A DNA stretch of 64,000 nucleotides from positions 38,586 through 102,585 of the forward strand of contig DRGL01000009.1 of the NCBI GenBank assembly GCA_011050085.1, written 5' to 3'. The notes beneath the pieces were generated by a model that worked only from the letters and a program-made list of their open reading frames with translations, made no database searches and was not told the origin of the DNA. Source of the DNA: Pricia antarctica. Lineage in GTDB: Bacteria; Bacteroidota; Bacteroidia; Flavobacteriales; Flavobacteriaceae. Of this stretch, positions 35,995 through 46,983 are shown piece after piece. The position numbers were made by a program, and so were the translations under genes. Positions within the stretch are counted from its first letter, which is position 1. Every line of letters begins with the position of its first letter.

Positions 35995-37110
35995 TTATTT
36001 TATTGGAATTTCCCATTCTATAATTGGATGCACTCTTGGTGCGGTATAACAGCCCAATGCTTTTAAGCTAAGCCTAATGGAAGACTTGTTTTCTAAGGTT
36101 TTAATCTGTATAATCTTAGTTTCCCCGGCAGGTATTTCGAAAACGGGGGAACTATCGTAAAAAGTCAATTCCATCTGATTTTCAAAAAGTAGGTCGCTGC
36201 TCGATACATTTTTAAGTTCTACCTCTAAAACTTGGGTTTTCGGTATATATTCAGCCTTACTTATTTCGATACTGGCCTGTAGTAAAGGTTTAAGAAACTC
36301 TTCCTTGCCTACTAAAAGATTATTATAGACCGCCACAGTATGTCCTGCAAAAAGGGCTTCACGAAGGCTTTCTATACTTTTTTCCTTGGCGAATACCAAG
36401 GTGATGGGGCGATGGTTTCCCTTTTCGGTATAGTCCCAATCAATAAGGCCGTGAATATCACTGGTGCCCATAATCGTAAGGTTTTGCTCCAGTGCTAGTG
36501 CAAGCGATTCTTCGGAATAGTCTACCGAATTGATGACCTCGACACCGTGTAACTCTCCGTTTTTGATACGAGCCTTCTGAAAATCGCTTAGAATTGGGGT
36601 GCCTTTGGGACTTTGCGCGTACCACGCAGGGTGGTTCCAGAATACAAAGGCATTCTGTTTTTTTGCAGCGGCAAAGGCAGCTTCCGGTGTATCTTGTAAA
36701 ATGGGGTTGGCATCGGAAATAAAAATGGCATTGCTATGCCCTACGGGTTCAGAGCGGGTAATCTCGGAGCCATGTATGATTAGTAATCCGTGCTCTTTGG
36801 CTTCATCCATGGCTTTTACCAATTCAAAAGATCGGTTGCGGTCTGGATGTGGAATATCAGCCGAATGGGGTTGGTATTCCAAATGTTCGGTCAGCGAAAT
36901 GGCATCCAAGTTTTCACGCAGCGCTTCTTGCACCCTGATATTGGGCCACACGTCACCGTCAGAAAAAACGGTATGTTGGTGCAAATCGGTTTTAAGGGTT
37001 TTGTATCCTTCTATATTGGGGTAGGTAAGGGGCTGAGCTCCGATGTGGGAGTGGTCTTGAGCCTGTAAAACGCTTATTCCAAAAAATAAAATACCTACTA
37101 TTTTAATCAT
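35995..37110 (-). CDS. Secreted PHP-domain phosphoesterase
   Basis: The 371-residue protein has a signal peptide (about 1-17). The PHP metal site is seen in LKTDLHQHTVFSDGDVWPN, LTEHLE, IHGSEITR, FWNHPAW and MGTSDIHG, in the usual order. A C-terminal beta-sandwich (about 280-371) follows. This form occurs as a periplasmic phosphodiesterase family in Bacteroidota. The substrate is not evident. Confidence 0.85.
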   Translation of the reverse strand: MIKIVGILFFGISVLQAQDHSHIGAQPLTYPNIEGYKTLKTDLHQHTVFSDGDVWPNIRVQEALRENLDAISLTEHLEYQPHSADIPHPDRNRSFELVKAMDEAKEHGLLIIHGSEITRSEPVGHSNAIFISDANPILQDTPEAAFAAAKKQNAFVFWNHPAWYAQSPKGTPILSDFQKARIKNGELHGVEVINSVDYSEESLALALEQNLTIMGTSDIHGLIDWDYTEKGNHRPITLVFAKEKSIESLREALFAGHTVAVYNNLLVGKEEFLKPLLQASIEISKAEYIPKTQVLEVELKNVSSSDLLFENQMELTFYDSSPVFEIPAGETKIIQIKTLENKSSIRLSLKALGCYTAPRVHPIIEWEIPIK

Positions 37111-37193
37111 CGCTATAATTGTCGGTTTCCCAAATGTAAGGGAAATTGTAGGTATAGCGATTGTATTGGACCGTATTCGGGGTTATTAAATCA

Positions 37194-38123
37194 TTAATTC
37201 ATTAAAGAAACCCCAAGTCCGAATGTAGTTTGTCGGTGGTTGTAATCGATTAAGGTCTCACCATAGCCATCAAAAACTTGAATGTGCCCACTGAAGTTTT
37301 TAATGATTGGAAAAGCCCAGTTCAGCTGAAGGCTGCCACGTCCATTTTCACCAATTCGCAGCGAATGCCTTGCTATTGCGGAAAAACGTTGTCTTCCTAA
37401 ATCATAGGTTATTGCTGCCTCCCCGCGGCCGATATAGTTCAAGATTTGAGGGTTGTCATCGTTGGATGTAGGGAGTCGAAGCCAACTTTTAAGCATGATC
37501 TGCCATTGATCCCGTTCGAAACCGGCATGAAAGCTGACCCGGTTCCAGCTACGGGAAATGGGGTCTGACTGTCCGTTGGATTCATGAATCAAGGCGGCAC
37601 CAAGCATTTTGCCCTCAAACCCGAAAAGTTTATAGTTCACGGGAAAGTTTAGGATAACCTCCGGTTCGTAATTGATTTCGCGAAACGGCCTGGAGAGCTT
37701 TTGATTATAGATTTGCCAATAGGCGCGTTGTGAAAAAGCGATCCATAGGTCAGCCTTGCCCCAGAGCATATCATGAAACACTTTGGTCTTAAGGCTCAAT
37801 TGAAATTTGGCTTCAATGGGATCGCTGTCAATCGGCTGATCTACGAAATTATCCGAATTTTCACTTCTAGGGGTTTTATCGGTGTTGGTTGTAAACTTGG
37901 CCAATGACAGATAAATGGGTTTGTATGAAGTGATAATAAACGTACCGCGATGATGCGTATCATCAAGTTCCCAAAGTTCTGATAGACTTTTACTGTTCTT
38001 GAATATCCAATCTTTTTCAATATCGTTCTGTGCTGCCAAGCGAATGGAAAAAAAGATAGCGAAAACTAGAGAAAAACTTATTCGGTAAAAGGGTGACGAC
38101 CTTTTTTTAAATATAAATAGCAT
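37194..38123 (-). CDS. pldA: Outer-membrane phospholipase A1 (OMPLA)
   Basis: The 309-residue barrel has a signal sequence (about 1-31). The OMPLA catalytic triad is clear: H180 and S182 in HESNGQSDPISRSWNR, and N194 in SWNR. In this family dimerisation and calcium activate hydrolysis of phospholipids in the outer leaflet when the outer membrane is disturbed. The barrel ends with FGLGVSLMN. It stands alone, 83 bases beyond the PHP gene on the same strand. Confidence 0.88.
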   Translation of the reverse strand: MLFIFKKRSSPFYRISFSLVFAIFFSIRLAAQNDIEKDWIFKNSKSLSELWELDDTHHRGTFIITSYKPIYLSLAKFTTNTDKTPRSENSDNFVDQPIDSDPIEAKFQLSLKTKVFHDMLWGKADLWIAFSQRAYWQIYNQKLSRPFREINYEPEVILNFPVNYKLFGFEGKMLGAALIHESNGQSDPISRSWNRVSFHAGFERDQWQIMLKSWLRLPTSNDDNPQILNYIGRGEAAITYDLGRQRFSAIARHSLRIGENGRGSLQLNWAFPIIKNFSGHIQVFDGYGETLIDYNHRQTTFGLGVSLMN

Positions 38124-39048
38124 TTTTTTTTATAAGCCGACAAAAATATACAATTGTTATGTTGCGAAATAAAGACATACAGTATTTAGGATAACATTAG
38201 TATCGGAATAGTAAAGTAAGTATGACAAATTATAGATTATAGAGAAGTTACCTTTTCCAATTCCATTTTTAATTTGGGCTAATCCGTAATCATATTTATA
38301 AAAACCCGAATTCCGTATTCATTTTTAAACAAGGAATTTTGCTGTGTCGACGCCATTTGAAATTTGATAATATGCCTATTTTTAAAAGTTAAATATTAGA
38401 TAGTGCATTACAAAATGTAATACAGCCCTGGATGAGGTAGACTATATTTCAGCATTTTACTTAATAAAAATTTAGAGGAAATCTCTGAGTTAATATTTTT
38501 TAAGTAAGTCTGTTTGGAAGGAGTAAAAATGAAGGAAAACAAAAATTTTTGATTTAAAACTCTGAAATATTTTGTTTAACTAACATCTTTAAATACTTAT
38601 TAATCAAAATACTATATCATTCATATAAACCCATACTTTATAAACAAGTAATTTTTCATCTTTATTCGAAATTCTTATCTATAAAACGCCTTGTATCCAT
38701 TGAACGGATATTTTTACAGCATTTTGATTCTGCTATATTTTTTTGTCTGGCATGAAATTAGGTCTTCAATTCTAGATTAAAATTCCTAAAGTTTCTAGAA
38801 GAACGAGCTTTTATATAAGAAAATATATATACAATTACATACCCTCAATCGTCGCAAATAGAAATACTAATTCAAAATATCATAAAGGGCTAGTAGTATT
38901 AGTTACGCACTACAATTGGAATGATGCATTCAATTAGATCTATATCTTTACTGGTCTCAATATACCTAATTCGTAGTACGCAATTTACAGAAACACGCAT
39001 TAGTCCATATAGTTTTGGGTATCCTACATTAACTTATTAAGTTGCGTT
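38124..39048. other. Long intergenic region without recognised gene (about 925 bp)
   Basis: The stretch is very AT-rich and has no open frame of 60 codons on either strand. It contains no tRNA, no obvious hairpin terminator and no IS end that I can identify. It separates pldA from kdsA, both minus-strand, and may be a decayed gene or the home of a small RNA. Confidence 0.45.
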
Positions 39049-39870
39049 TTATTGTAGTTGGTTTACCGTGTTGCGAAGCGCGGTCAAATTGGTGAGTAAG
39101 GTTTTTAAATGGTCTAAATGCAACATATTTGCTCCATCACTTTTGGCGTTTGAAGGATCAAAATGTGTCTCCATAAAAATCCCGTCGACCCCTGCTGCGA
39201 TACCTGCCCGAGCCATTGTATTTATTAATTCTGGACGCCCGCCCGTGACCCCGGAAGACTGGTTGGGCTGCTGCAACGAGTGGGTGACATCCAATACCAC
39301 TGGGGCGTATTGTTTCATGGTAGGTATACCCCTAAAATCAACAATCATATCTTGATAGCCGAACATGGTGCCTCGGTCTGTTATGCAAACTTGTTCGTTA
39401 CCGGAATCGGTTACTTTAGCCACTGCATGTTTCATGCTTTCCGGACTCATAAACTGTCCCTTTTTAAGATTGACGACTTTACCGGTTTCTGCAGCGGCTA
39501 CCACCAAATCCGTCTGCCGGACAAGGAAAGCGGGTATCTGAAGAACATCGACATATTCAGCGGCCATGGCGGCATCCGAAGATTCATGAATGTCGGTTAC
39601 GGTCGGCACATCAAAGGTTTCAGAAACTTTTCGCAGGATCTTGAGTGCTTTTTCATCCCCGATACCCATAAAAGAATCTACACGGCTGCGATTGGCTTTC
39701 TTAAAACTTCCTTTAAAAATATAGGGAATTTTCAAAGCGTCCGTCACTTTGACGATATGATCCGCAATGCGCAGTGCCATTTCTTCACCTTCAATGGCGC
39801 AGGGTCCTGAAAGTAGAAAAAAATTATTGCTATCGGTATGTTTGAGTTTGGGTATAAGCGAAAGGTCCAT
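39049..39870 (-). CDS. kdsA: 3-deoxy-8-phosphooctulonate synthase
   Basis: The 273-residue protein has the class I DAHP/KDO8P synthase motifs: LLSGPCAIEGEEMALRIADH, YIFKGSFKKANRSRVDSFMG, LQIPAFLVRQTDL, CITDRGTMFGYQD and VVLDVTHSLQQPN. It makes KDO-8-phosphate from phosphoenolpyruvate and arabinose-5-phosphate for the inner core of lipopolysaccharide. It is cytoplasmic and full length. Confidence 0.95.
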   Translation of the reverse strand: MDLSLIPKLKHTDSNNFFLLSGPCAIEGEEMALRIADHIVKVTDALKIPYIFKGSFKKANRSRVDSFMGIGDEKALKILRKVSETFDVPTVTDIHESSDAAMAAEYVDVLQIPAFLVRQTDLVVAAAETGKVVNLKKGQFMSPESMKHAVAKVTDSGNEQVCITDRGTMFGYQDMIVDFRGIPTMKQYAPVVLDVTHSLQQPNQSSGVTGGRPELINTMARAGIAAGVDGIFMETHFDPSNAKSDGANMLHLDHLKTLLTNLTALRNTVNQLQ

Positions 39871-39945
39871 TTGCTAAATTTTCCTCAAATATAGCATTTA
39901 ACCGGCGTATAGTTTTTAGATTCGAAGGATACGAAACCGCTAAAG

Positions 39946-40536
39946 ATGAAAAACGGAGTATTATTCTCGATGTTCGCCCTTTTTGTTTTTACGCATTCCA
40001 CAGTAGTCGCGCAAATAGAACAAAAAACCAAAACTTTCGAACTTATCAACCTTGAACGCCATCAGTTCAAGTTCGACCTGTTTTCTCCCGGTTTTAGTTA
40101 TGAATTGGGACTTTTCAAAAATCAAAGTGTTTCGACGAATTTAGGATTGGGGATGGCTACCTATCAAGAGGGCTGGAATTATGGACTGGCTTTAAATACG
40201 CGCTATCGTTATTACCATAACTTTGAAAGACGGATTGGAATGGATAAAAATGTATCCGGAAATTCGGGGAACTATATCGCCGCGGCACAAGCTATCTACT
40301 TCTCCCAATTACGAATTGATACGAATATTAAAGGCCCGAGCGATTTTAATTTAGGTTTTTATGGGATAGTCTACGGTATTCAACGAACCTATCCGAAAGG
40401 CTTTAATTTTAATGCGGAGTTTGGCGCTGGCTACTATCGGGGAGACGGTGTACCCTCAGGGTATGGTCCGCTCTTTGGATTTACATTCGGGTGGGTGGCG
40501 ACCAAGCGAAAATCAAGAAAACCCACATTCGATTGA
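39946..40536 (+). CDS. Small outer-membrane beta-barrel protein, paralog 1
   Basis: After a signal peptide (about 1-22, ending VVAQ) the 196-residue protein shows alternating strands (FSYELGLFKNQSVSTNLGLG, RYRYYHNFERRIGMDKNVSG). It shares NxSGNSGNY and YGIQRxYPKGF with the gene that follows, so the two are tandem duplicates. The family looks like the small DUF3575-like barrels. Its function is unknown. Confidence 0.7.
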   Translation: MKNGVLFSMFALFVFTHSTVVAQIEQKTKTFELINLERHQFKFDLFSPGFSYELGLFKNQSVSTNLGLGMATYQEGWNYGLALNTRYRYYHNFERRIGMDKNVSGNSGNYIAAAQAIYFSQLRIDTNIKGPSDFNLGFYGIVYGIQRTYPKGFNFNAEFGAGYYRGDGVPSGYGPLFGFTFGWVATKRKSRKPTFD

Positions 40537-40619
40537 AAGGGATGCAAATTTGTTAAAATTAACCAAATTGGTATGGGATTTGATTATCTTTTTTAAAATC
40601 TAAATACCAATTTGAATCC

Positions 40620-41162
40620 ATGAAAAACAGCCTGCTATGTGCACTTTTCGCAAGTACCTTTTTTAGTCTAAATGCCCAATCGGATACTAATGTCGAAAAG
40701 GGACTTTTTAAAGTCAACGCCTTGCTTCCGGGTGTGTCATACGAAATTGGTGTTGGTAAAAACACGAGTTTTAGTTTTGATGCGGCCCTTTTGTTTACGC
40801 TAAACGGAGGAACTGGTCGAGATACCGAGTTTGGTTTATATCCGGCAGTAGGTGCGGATTTCAGATATTATTATAATATGGATCGGCGCTTGGGAAAAGG
40901 GAAGAACATAGTGGGTAATAGCGGTAACTACTTAGGCTTGGCGAATCAATTTTTCCCTGGAAACGCAGTTATTGGTGACCTTGATTATAATTCGAGTTTT
41001 TACTACACTACTGCCCTTGTTTATGGTATACAACGCATGAGGCCTAAAGGATTTTACTGGGGTCTGTCTTTTGGACCTGGTGTTTTTGTTGATGAGTTTG
41101 ACGTAAACGGCGGACTTTTCTTTGATGCGAAATTAGGATGGGTACTCGGTAGGCGTAAGTAA
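40620..41162 (+). CDS. Small outer-membrane beta-barrel protein, paralog 2
   Basis: The 180-residue protein has a signal peptide (about 1-19, ending LNAQ). It repeats the pattern of the preceding gene: PGVSYEIGVGKNTSFSFDAA, FRYYYNMDRRLGKGKNIVGN, SGNYLGLA and VYGIQRMRPKGFYWG. The pair is separated by 83 bases and is probably co-transcribed. No enzyme motif is present. Confidence 0.7.
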   Translation: MKNSLLCALFASTFFSLNAQSDTNVEKGLFKVNALLPGVSYEIGVGKNTSFSFDAALLFTLNGGTGRDTEFGLYPAVGADFRYYYNMDRRLGKGKNIVGNSGNYLGLANQFFPGNAVIGDLDYNSSFYYTTALVYGIQRMRPKGFYWGLSFGPGVFVDEFDVNGGLFFDAKLGWVLGRRK

Positions 41163-41168
41163 GACTGG

Positions 41169-42150
41169 CTATTCCTGAAAATCAAGCCAGGCCTTTGCGA
41201 AGGTTTCGTCCACGAACCAATTGGCCCTACTTGTGTTGCCCTATATTCGGTAAATGGAAAAGCTTCAGACCCGGTAATGTTACCCAGCCAACCTGATTCC
41301 CTGACCATAGATTTTTAAGGGCCGTGGTCTTTAACAATGCGTTATTTTAAGACACCGGAGAAAAAAATACGTATTAGACTATCCGAAGTATAAAGTTCGG
41401 AGAAATGTTCGGCTTCCGGTTCTCCGGCAAAACTCCATAAACCTTTGTCGGTACGTTTATCAAGTACGATATCCCTTAAATACTGGCTTCTAGTCTCACC
41501 TTCAAGTTCACCGAATAATATAAGCCCTGGCACTTCAATAGCACGCGATGAGGTTTTTTAGATACCAATACCCATGATATCTACAAAGGCAACGCTACGA
41601 TCGGGTTGGTAGGTTGAAAAATTATGTGCAAAAACACCTCCGGCCGAATAGCCTCTCAATAAAAATGGTAAGGTTGCGATTTCAGGCACGTTGTTTTTTT
41701 CCGCGATTTTCGTAACGCCATCCATAAGTGCTTGTCCGCTATCACTGAAGGCGCTGGTATAATTGGCATAAGCATGGAGGAAAGAAAACGCCGCATAGAG
41801 CTAAATTTTCTTGCTCCGCGAAGCTCCGCCATTTTTCCAATTCGCTAAACCCCAAAGCACTACCGTTCGATCTGGCCAGTAATATCAAAGTCGCTTTCAA
41901 TTTCGAGCTGTTTTCTGGAATCCATAATCTGAATTCAGCGATATCGATGTTGTTGTATGGGCTTTGGTGAAATGGTAAACGTAAAGTCATCGGTGAATGC
42001 ACCGACGGTATGTTCAATGACCTCTGCCGTCTCTGTTTGGTTAGGGTCTTTCGAACAGTTGGTAAGTAGCAACACACATAAAATACTTAGCGCTATGGAA
42101 ATCGTAGTAGCTTTGATTTTCAGTATTCTAATAAAAAATACGCATTGCAC
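41169..42150 (-). pseudogene. Decayed alpha/beta-hydrolase (esterase-like) lipoprotein gene
   Basis: The pieces lie in order but in different frames. First is a lipoprotein signal (ISIALSILCVLLLTNCSKDP, near 42100-42050). Then come IAEFRLWIPENSSKLKATLI, LPFLLRGYSAGGVFAHNF (the nucleophile serine elbow GYSAG), IMGIGI, and a C-terminal part ETFAKAWLDFQE with TAG at 41169-41171. At least two frameshifts and a nonsense codon break it. The exact start is uncertain. It would have been a secreted esterase or depolymerase-like enzyme. Confidence 0.65.
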
Positions 42151-42275
42151 TTTGATCCTTTTAAAAAAGCTTTGCCTATTTAATTCAAAAGGCATCCAAT
42201 TCACGGAATCAAACGTTCTCAGAATCAACAACATAAAAATAACATCACTTTAGTAAAATCAAACGGAATTAGCGG

Positions 42276-42283
42276 TATCTTTG
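42276..42283 (+). promoter_or_regulatory. Putative typA promoter -7 box
   Basis: TATCTTTG matches the Bacteroidota TAnnTTTG box and lies 60 bases before the typA start. The upstream TTTAG near 42250 is a weak candidate for the -33 element. Confidence 0.55.
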
Positions 42284-42343
42284 CACGCTCGAAATGAAGA
42301 CCTATTTCAACACAATTGAAAGGCAAAATTTAATTTATAAGAC

Positions 42344-44143
42344 ATGTCAACTACAAAGAACATTGCCATTATTGCCCATGTTGACCACGGTAAGACAACC
42401 TTGGTCGATAAGATTATGTACCATTGCCAGCTTTTTCGCGACAACGAAAATACCGGTGACCTTATTCTAGACAATAATGATCTTGAACGGGAACGTGGCA
42501 TTACAATTACTTCGAAAAACGTTTCTGTCGTTTATAAAGATGCTAAAATCAATATTATAGATACTCCTGGTCACGCCGATTTCGGTGGTGAAGTGGAGCG
42601 GGTATTGAATATGGCGGATGGTGTGCTTTTATTGGTCGATGCCTTTGAAGGGCCTATGCCGCAGACGCGTTTCGTACTACAAAAGGCTATCGATCTCGGA
42701 TTGAAGCCCTGTGTAGTTATTAATAAAGTGGACAAGGAAAACTGTACGCCCGAAGAAGTGCATGAAAAAGTTTTCGACCTCATGTACGAACTTGGTGCCG
42801 AAGAGTGGCAATTAGATTTTCCTGTTGTGTACGGCTCCGCCAAGAACAATTGGATGAGCGACGACTGGAAAAATGAGACCGATAATATCGAGCCTTTGTT
42901 GGATATGGTTATGGAACATATTCCTACTTTCAAACCCGAAGAAGGAAATACCCAAATGCTGATAACTTCGTTGGACTTTTCCTCGTTTACCGGCCGAATC
43001 GCAATCGGCAGGTTACAACGTGGCAGTCTCAAGGAAGGCCAGCAAATATCTTTGGTAAAAAGGGATGGAAGTATCGTGAAATCTAAAATTAAAGAGCTTT
43101 TTACCTTTGAAGGTCTTGGACGTAAAAAAGTTCAGGAAGTGGTCACTGGCGATATTTGTGCCATAGTTGGTCTTGAAGGCTTTGATATCGGTGATACCAT
43201 TGCCGATTTGGAAAATCCAGAAGGTTTGAAGACTATCGCTATTGATGAGCCAACAATGAGCATGTTGTTTACGATTAACGATAGCCCTTTCTTCGGACAG
43301 GACGGTAAATTCGTAACCTCACGTCATATCAAGGAGCGATTGGAACGTGAATTGGAGAAAAACTTGGCTTTGAGACTCAATGCGACCGATAGTGCCGATA
43401 AATTTTTAGTTTTCGGAAGGGGTGTATTGCACTTGTCCGTTTTGATAGAGACCATGCGTCGAGAAGGCTATGAACTTCAGATTGGGCAACCTCAGGTAAT
43501 CATCAAGGAAGTCGACGGCGTCAAATGCGAGCCTATCGAAGCCTTGACCATTGACTTGCCGGAAGCGGTGTCTGGAAAGGCCGTAGAGATGGTATCGATA
43601 CGAAAAGGGGAAATGACCAGTATGGAAGCTAAGGGCGAACGCATGATCTGCGAATTTTTGATTCCTTCTAGGGGTATCATCGGATTGCGTAATCAATTAT
43701 TGACCGCTACTGCAGGTGAGGCGATTATGTCTCACCGTTTCTTGGAATACCAACCGATGAAGGGAGATATTCCACAACGTCAAAACGGTTCGTTGGTTTC
43801 TATGGAAAGAGGAAAAGCGATTCCCTATTCCATTGATAAACTTCAAGACCGAGGCAAGTTTTTTGTCGATCCGGGCGAGGATATTTATGAGGGACAGGTT
43901 ATCGGTGAGAATTCTCGAGGCGATGATATGACGGTGAATATTACCAAGACAAAAAAGTTATCGAACGTACGTTCTTCCGGAGCTGATGATAAGGCGAAAA
44001 TTGTTCCCGCTATCAAGTTTTCATTGGAGGAAGCTTTAGAATATATTCAGAAAGATGAGTATGTCGAGGTAACCCCAAAGCATTTACGACTACGTAAGAT
44101 TTACTTGACTGAAAACGATAGGAAGCGGAACAAAATAGTGTAA
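42344..44143 (+). CDS. typA: Translational GTPase TypA/BipA
   Basis: The 599-residue protein has the GTPase motifs G1 [11 protein letters not shown]2-region GITI, G3 [10 protein letters not shown] and G4 [11 protein letters not shown]-like domains 2, 3 and 5 follow, and the BipA-specific C-terminal domain (RRRGMxxxx-type replaced here by [20 protein letters not shown] and [17 protein letters not shown]). It binds the ribosome and helps assembly and stress adaptation. It stands as a single gene with its own promoter and terminator. Confidence 0.96.
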   Translation: MSTTKNIAIIAHVDHGKTTLVDKIMYHCQLFRDNENTGDLILDNNDLERERGITITSKNVSVVYKDAKINIIDTPGHADFGGEVERVLNMADGVLLLVDAFEGPMPQTRFVLQKAIDLGLKPCVVINKVDKENCTPEEVHEKVFDLMYELGAEEWQLDFPVVYGSAKNNWMSDDWKNETDNIEPLLDMVMEHIPTFKPEEGNTQMLITSLDFSSFTGRIAIGRLQRGSLKEGQQISLVKRDGSIVKSKIKELFTFEGLGRKKVQEVVTGDICAIVGLEGFDIGDTIADLENPEGLKTIAIDEPTMSMLFTINDSPFFGQDGKFVTSRHIKERLERELEKNLALRLNATDSADKFLVFGRGVLHLSVLIETMRREGYELQIGQPQVIIKEVDGVKCEPIEALTIDLPEAVSGKAVEMVSIRKGEMTSMEAKGERMICEFLIPSRGIIGLRNQLLTATAGEAIMSHRFLEYQPMKGDIPQRQNGSLVSMERGKAIPYSIDKLQDRGKFFVDPGEDIYEGQVIGENSRGDDMTVNITKTKKLSNVRSSGADDKAKIVPAIKFSLEEALEYIQKDEYVEVTPKHLRLRKIYLTENDRKRNKIV

Positions 44144-44571
44144 ACTAACTTTCGCTGAGGCTTGATTCTTAACTATCGTCGGCGAATTTTATATAACAAA
44201 AGACCCAATAGGTATCATACCGGTTGGGTCTTTTTTTATTACGTAAGGAAGGTGAAAAATCTATGTGATCGATAATCGGATTGGCGGCCTACAAAGCAAT
44301 TTTTATTACCGTGTTGATTGCGAACTTTTTTTCAAAAAGGTTGTAACCTAGGTGCTACCTGCTTATTTTATGCTTCCCAAATATGACGAGAGGATAAAGC
44401 TGGTATCGGAAAGAACCGTATTGTAGTGAGATTAGAGTTAAAAGCCAGCTGTACCTATCCTTTTTAATAAAATTTTACTTTTTACCCATATAATATCGCC
44501 AACCGTCTCCAACTTGCTGGAGTTCATGAAGATAATTTATGCCCATGTAAATTTAAACCGATTCTCAAGTA
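44144..44571. other. Intergenic region after typA, with its terminator
   Basis: Holds the typA terminator at 44200-44238. The rest, down to the minus-strand glucokinase stop, shows no gene or RNA. Confidence 0.45.
44200..44238 (+). terminator. typA terminator
   Basis: AAGACCCAA pairs with TTGGGTCTT across a 15-base loop and is followed by a run of T. It lies 57 bases beyond the typA stop. Confidence 0.8.
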
Positions 44572-45321
44572 TTAGTCCATCGGAATAGTATGGATCGCTG
44601 CTGCCGCGGCTCCGATAATTCCGGCATGGTTCTGCAGTTCAGCAGGAATTACGGGCGTGTCTATAGTTATGTATTTTTTGAATTCATCAAAATCCTTTGA
44701 GGTACCTCCACCCAAAAGAATCAGGTCGGGGGCAACGATCAAATCGACGTATTTTAGAAATTTATTGAAACGTTTCCCCCATTTCTTATAGGATAGCCCC
44801 TCACGCTCCTTGGCTGAGGCTGCGGCCCAAAGTTCTATCTTTTTGTATTTTTTATAGGGAATTTGACCCAGTTCAAAGTTGGGGATAAGCTTTCCATCAT
44901 AGAAAGCACCGCTACCTAATCCGGTGCCAATGGTAATCATTACGACCAAACCTGGCACACCTTTGCCAACGCCATATTCCATAGAGGCATAGCCGGCAAT
45001 ATCGGCGTCATTAACTACCGTAAAGTCGAGTCCGGTTTTTTCTTCGAATAATTCTTCTATATTGACTCCGAGCCAGCTCGGATCTAGGTTTCCGGGCGAT
45101 TTGCAGACCCCTTTTTTGATAACGGTCGGAAAACCACAGCCTACCTTTCCGTTATAATCAAAGTGTTTTACAATTTCGGCGATAACATTTGCCATTTCTT
45201 CCGGCTTTCTCGATTCAGGCGTCGGTATACGATGCCGTTCCGAAATCATTTCACCGGTCTTTGTGTTTACAATACCACCCTTCATGCCGGATCCGCCGAC
45301 GTCAATACCAAGAACTTCCAT
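44572..45321 (-). CDS. ROK-family glucokinase, polyphosphate-glucokinase-like
   Basis: The 249-residue protein has the ROK/hexokinase phosphate-binding motif GIDVGGSGMKGGIV, then VVNDADIAGYA (glucose-binding Asn-Asp), TIGTGLGSGAF and ILLGGGTSKDF. Length and motif order match polyphosphate glucokinases (PpgK), which use polyphosphate or ATP to make glucose-6-phosphate. Which phosphoryl donor is used cannot be read from the sequence. No zinc-binding cysteines of the larger ROK group are seen. Confidence 0.85.
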   Translation of the reverse strand: MEVLGIDVGGSGMKGGIVNTKTGEMISERHRIPTPESRKPEEMANVIAEIVKHFDYNGKVGCGFPTVIKKGVCKSPGNLDPSWLGVNIEELFEEKTGLDFTVVNDADIAGYASMEYGVGKGVPGLVVMITIGTGLGSGAFYDGKLIPNFELGQIPYKKYKKIELWAAASAKEREGLSYKKWGKRFNKFLKYVDLIVAPDLILLGGGTSKDFDEFKKYITIDTPVIPAELQNHAGIIGAAAAAIHTIPMD

Positions 45322-45486
45322 TTATTTTCATTAAAATTTTGAGAGGGGAATGTACAAAAACTTTTTATGTAAGGCGAAGTTTTGTATGATTAAGGGGGTT
45401 TGCGAAAGCAGCTTAAATAATCTTTAGGAAATTTACTGATGAAGACACGATACCAATTTCCATCACGCGACCCCAAAGATTTCGAT

Positions 45487-46983
45487 CTATAATTTGGTAG
45501 GATATAGATTGCGATTGCCCTTCTCTAAAATGGGTAGTAATCTCTGAACGACTTCTGGTTGTTCTTCTGCAATATTCCTATTTTCAAGACTATTTGCGGT
45601 GTGGTCGTAGAGTTCGATAACAGGCTTTTCGTCCCGATAATACTTGGTCAGTCTATACTCGGATGTTCGAAGAGAGATACCTTGATTGAAATAGCTGTAA
45701 GCTACACCATCGGCTTTCGGATTGTTGAAAGACCATAAAGGGACTAGACTTTCGCCGTCGATGTTATGTTTTAGGGAAATTCCGCTCAGTTTCATTAAAG
45801 TGGGATAAATATCCACACTTTCAACTATGGCGTCGACTCTTTTGTTAGAGTGTTTAGCTTCAAGTGTTTTTATGATTAAGGTACTCTTCAGTGCATTTTC
45901 GAACAGGGTGTGCTTTCCCCATACGCGTTGATCCCCTAAATGCCAACCATGGTCGCCCCATACGACAATTATGGTGTTTTTATCCAATTCCAGTCTTTTG
46001 AGTTCCTGTAGTAATTTGCCGATTTGGGCATCTATATAACTTATGGATGCGAGATAGCCGTGCCGTAATTTTTGGGCGTAGGCATCTGAAACCGCTGACG
46101 TCAAACTTACCTTTTCGTCACCCAAAGCATATTGATTGAATTCCCCACTATTATGTAAGCTCGCCAGATTGATATTTTCTGGAATAGCGCGATTCTCAGA
46201 TACTGGAATTTCTTCTCGGTCGTATAGCTCCCAATATTTTTTTGGCGCGTTAAAAGGTAGATGTGGCTTAAAGAAACCAACACCCATAAAAAAGGGTCGG
46301 TCTTGGTTTTTTAGTTCCTTTAACTTTGATATCGCCACGCTAGCGGTCAATCCATCTGGATATCCTTGGTCATCGACAGCTCCGGCTTCATAGGGCTTTA
46401 CCTGTTTGTCTAAACTTTGTCTATTCTCACCGTTGGCATAACCAAAGAAAGCGTTCCAACCGGTCTTCCATTTTCCGGAATCGAAAAGCAATTCATTCCA
46501 GCTATAGGGTAGTTCTCTTTTTTCGGATACCGGTTCTTCATATCCGTAAACAAAACCATCTGCGGAATGACTAATTTTTCCGATACCGACCGTATGGTAG
46601 CCTTCCTGTTTAAACCGATGGATAAAAGTTTCGGGAATGGATTTTTCGCCCTTCCCCGAAATTTCTTCGACAATGGCATTATTGGATAAATGGATTGGTT
46701 TAGAGGGTCGGTAACCGGTCAGTAGCGCGTGTCTTGAAGCGCCACAAGTCGGTACCTGAACGTAATGATGGGTAAATAGGATGCCCTCTTTTGCTAAAGC
46801 ATCTAGATGTGGAGATTTGGCGATACTGCCATAAATGCCCAATTCGTTTCGCAAGTCGTCAACCGCAATAAAAAGGATGTTAGGTCTTTCAATTTGGGGT
46901 TTGTACTTTTCAAACTTTTCAGGGGAATTTGATAGGCCAAACAGACAGAAACAAACCGTCAGCATTTTGAAAATTGAGGTCAT
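45487..46983 (-). CDS. Secreted sulfatase (iduronate-2-sulfatase-like)
   Basis: The 498-residue protein has a signal sequence (about 1-20). It carries ILFIAVDDLRNELGIYG (metal Asp pair) and the formylglycine site C80-G-A-S-R followed by HALLTG (C-x-A-x-R form). VVWGDHGWHLGDQRVWGKHT is the later metal site. The ELGxYG and GWHLGD motifs are those of the iduronate-2-sulfatase branch. It is chromosomal and distinct from the island sulfatase. An aminotransferase gene lies 155 bases upstream on the same strand. Confidence 0.9.
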   Translation of the reverse strand: MTSIFKMLTVCFCLFGLSNSPEKFEKYKPQIERPNILFIAVDDLRNELGIYGSIAKSPHLDALAKEGILFTHHYVQVPTCGASRHALLTGYRPSKPIHLSNNAIVEEISGKGEKSIPETFIHRFKQEGYHTVGIGKISHSADGFVYGYEEPVSEKRELPYSWNELLFDSGKWKTGWNAFFGYANGENRQSLDKQVKPYEAGAVDDQGYPDGLTASVAISKLKELKNQDRPFFMGVGFFKPHLPFNAPKKYWELYDREEIPVSENRAIPENINLASLHNSGEFNQYALGDEKVSLTSAVSDAYAQKLRHGYLASISYIDAQIGKLLQELKRLELDKNTIIVVWGDHGWHLGDQRVWGKHTLFENALKSTLIIKTLEAKHSNKRVDAIVESVDIYPTLMKLSGISLKHNIDGESLVPLWSFNNPKADGVAYSYFNQGISLRTSEYRLTKYYRDEKPVIELYDHTANSLENRNIAEEQPEVVQRLLPILEKGNRNLYPTKL

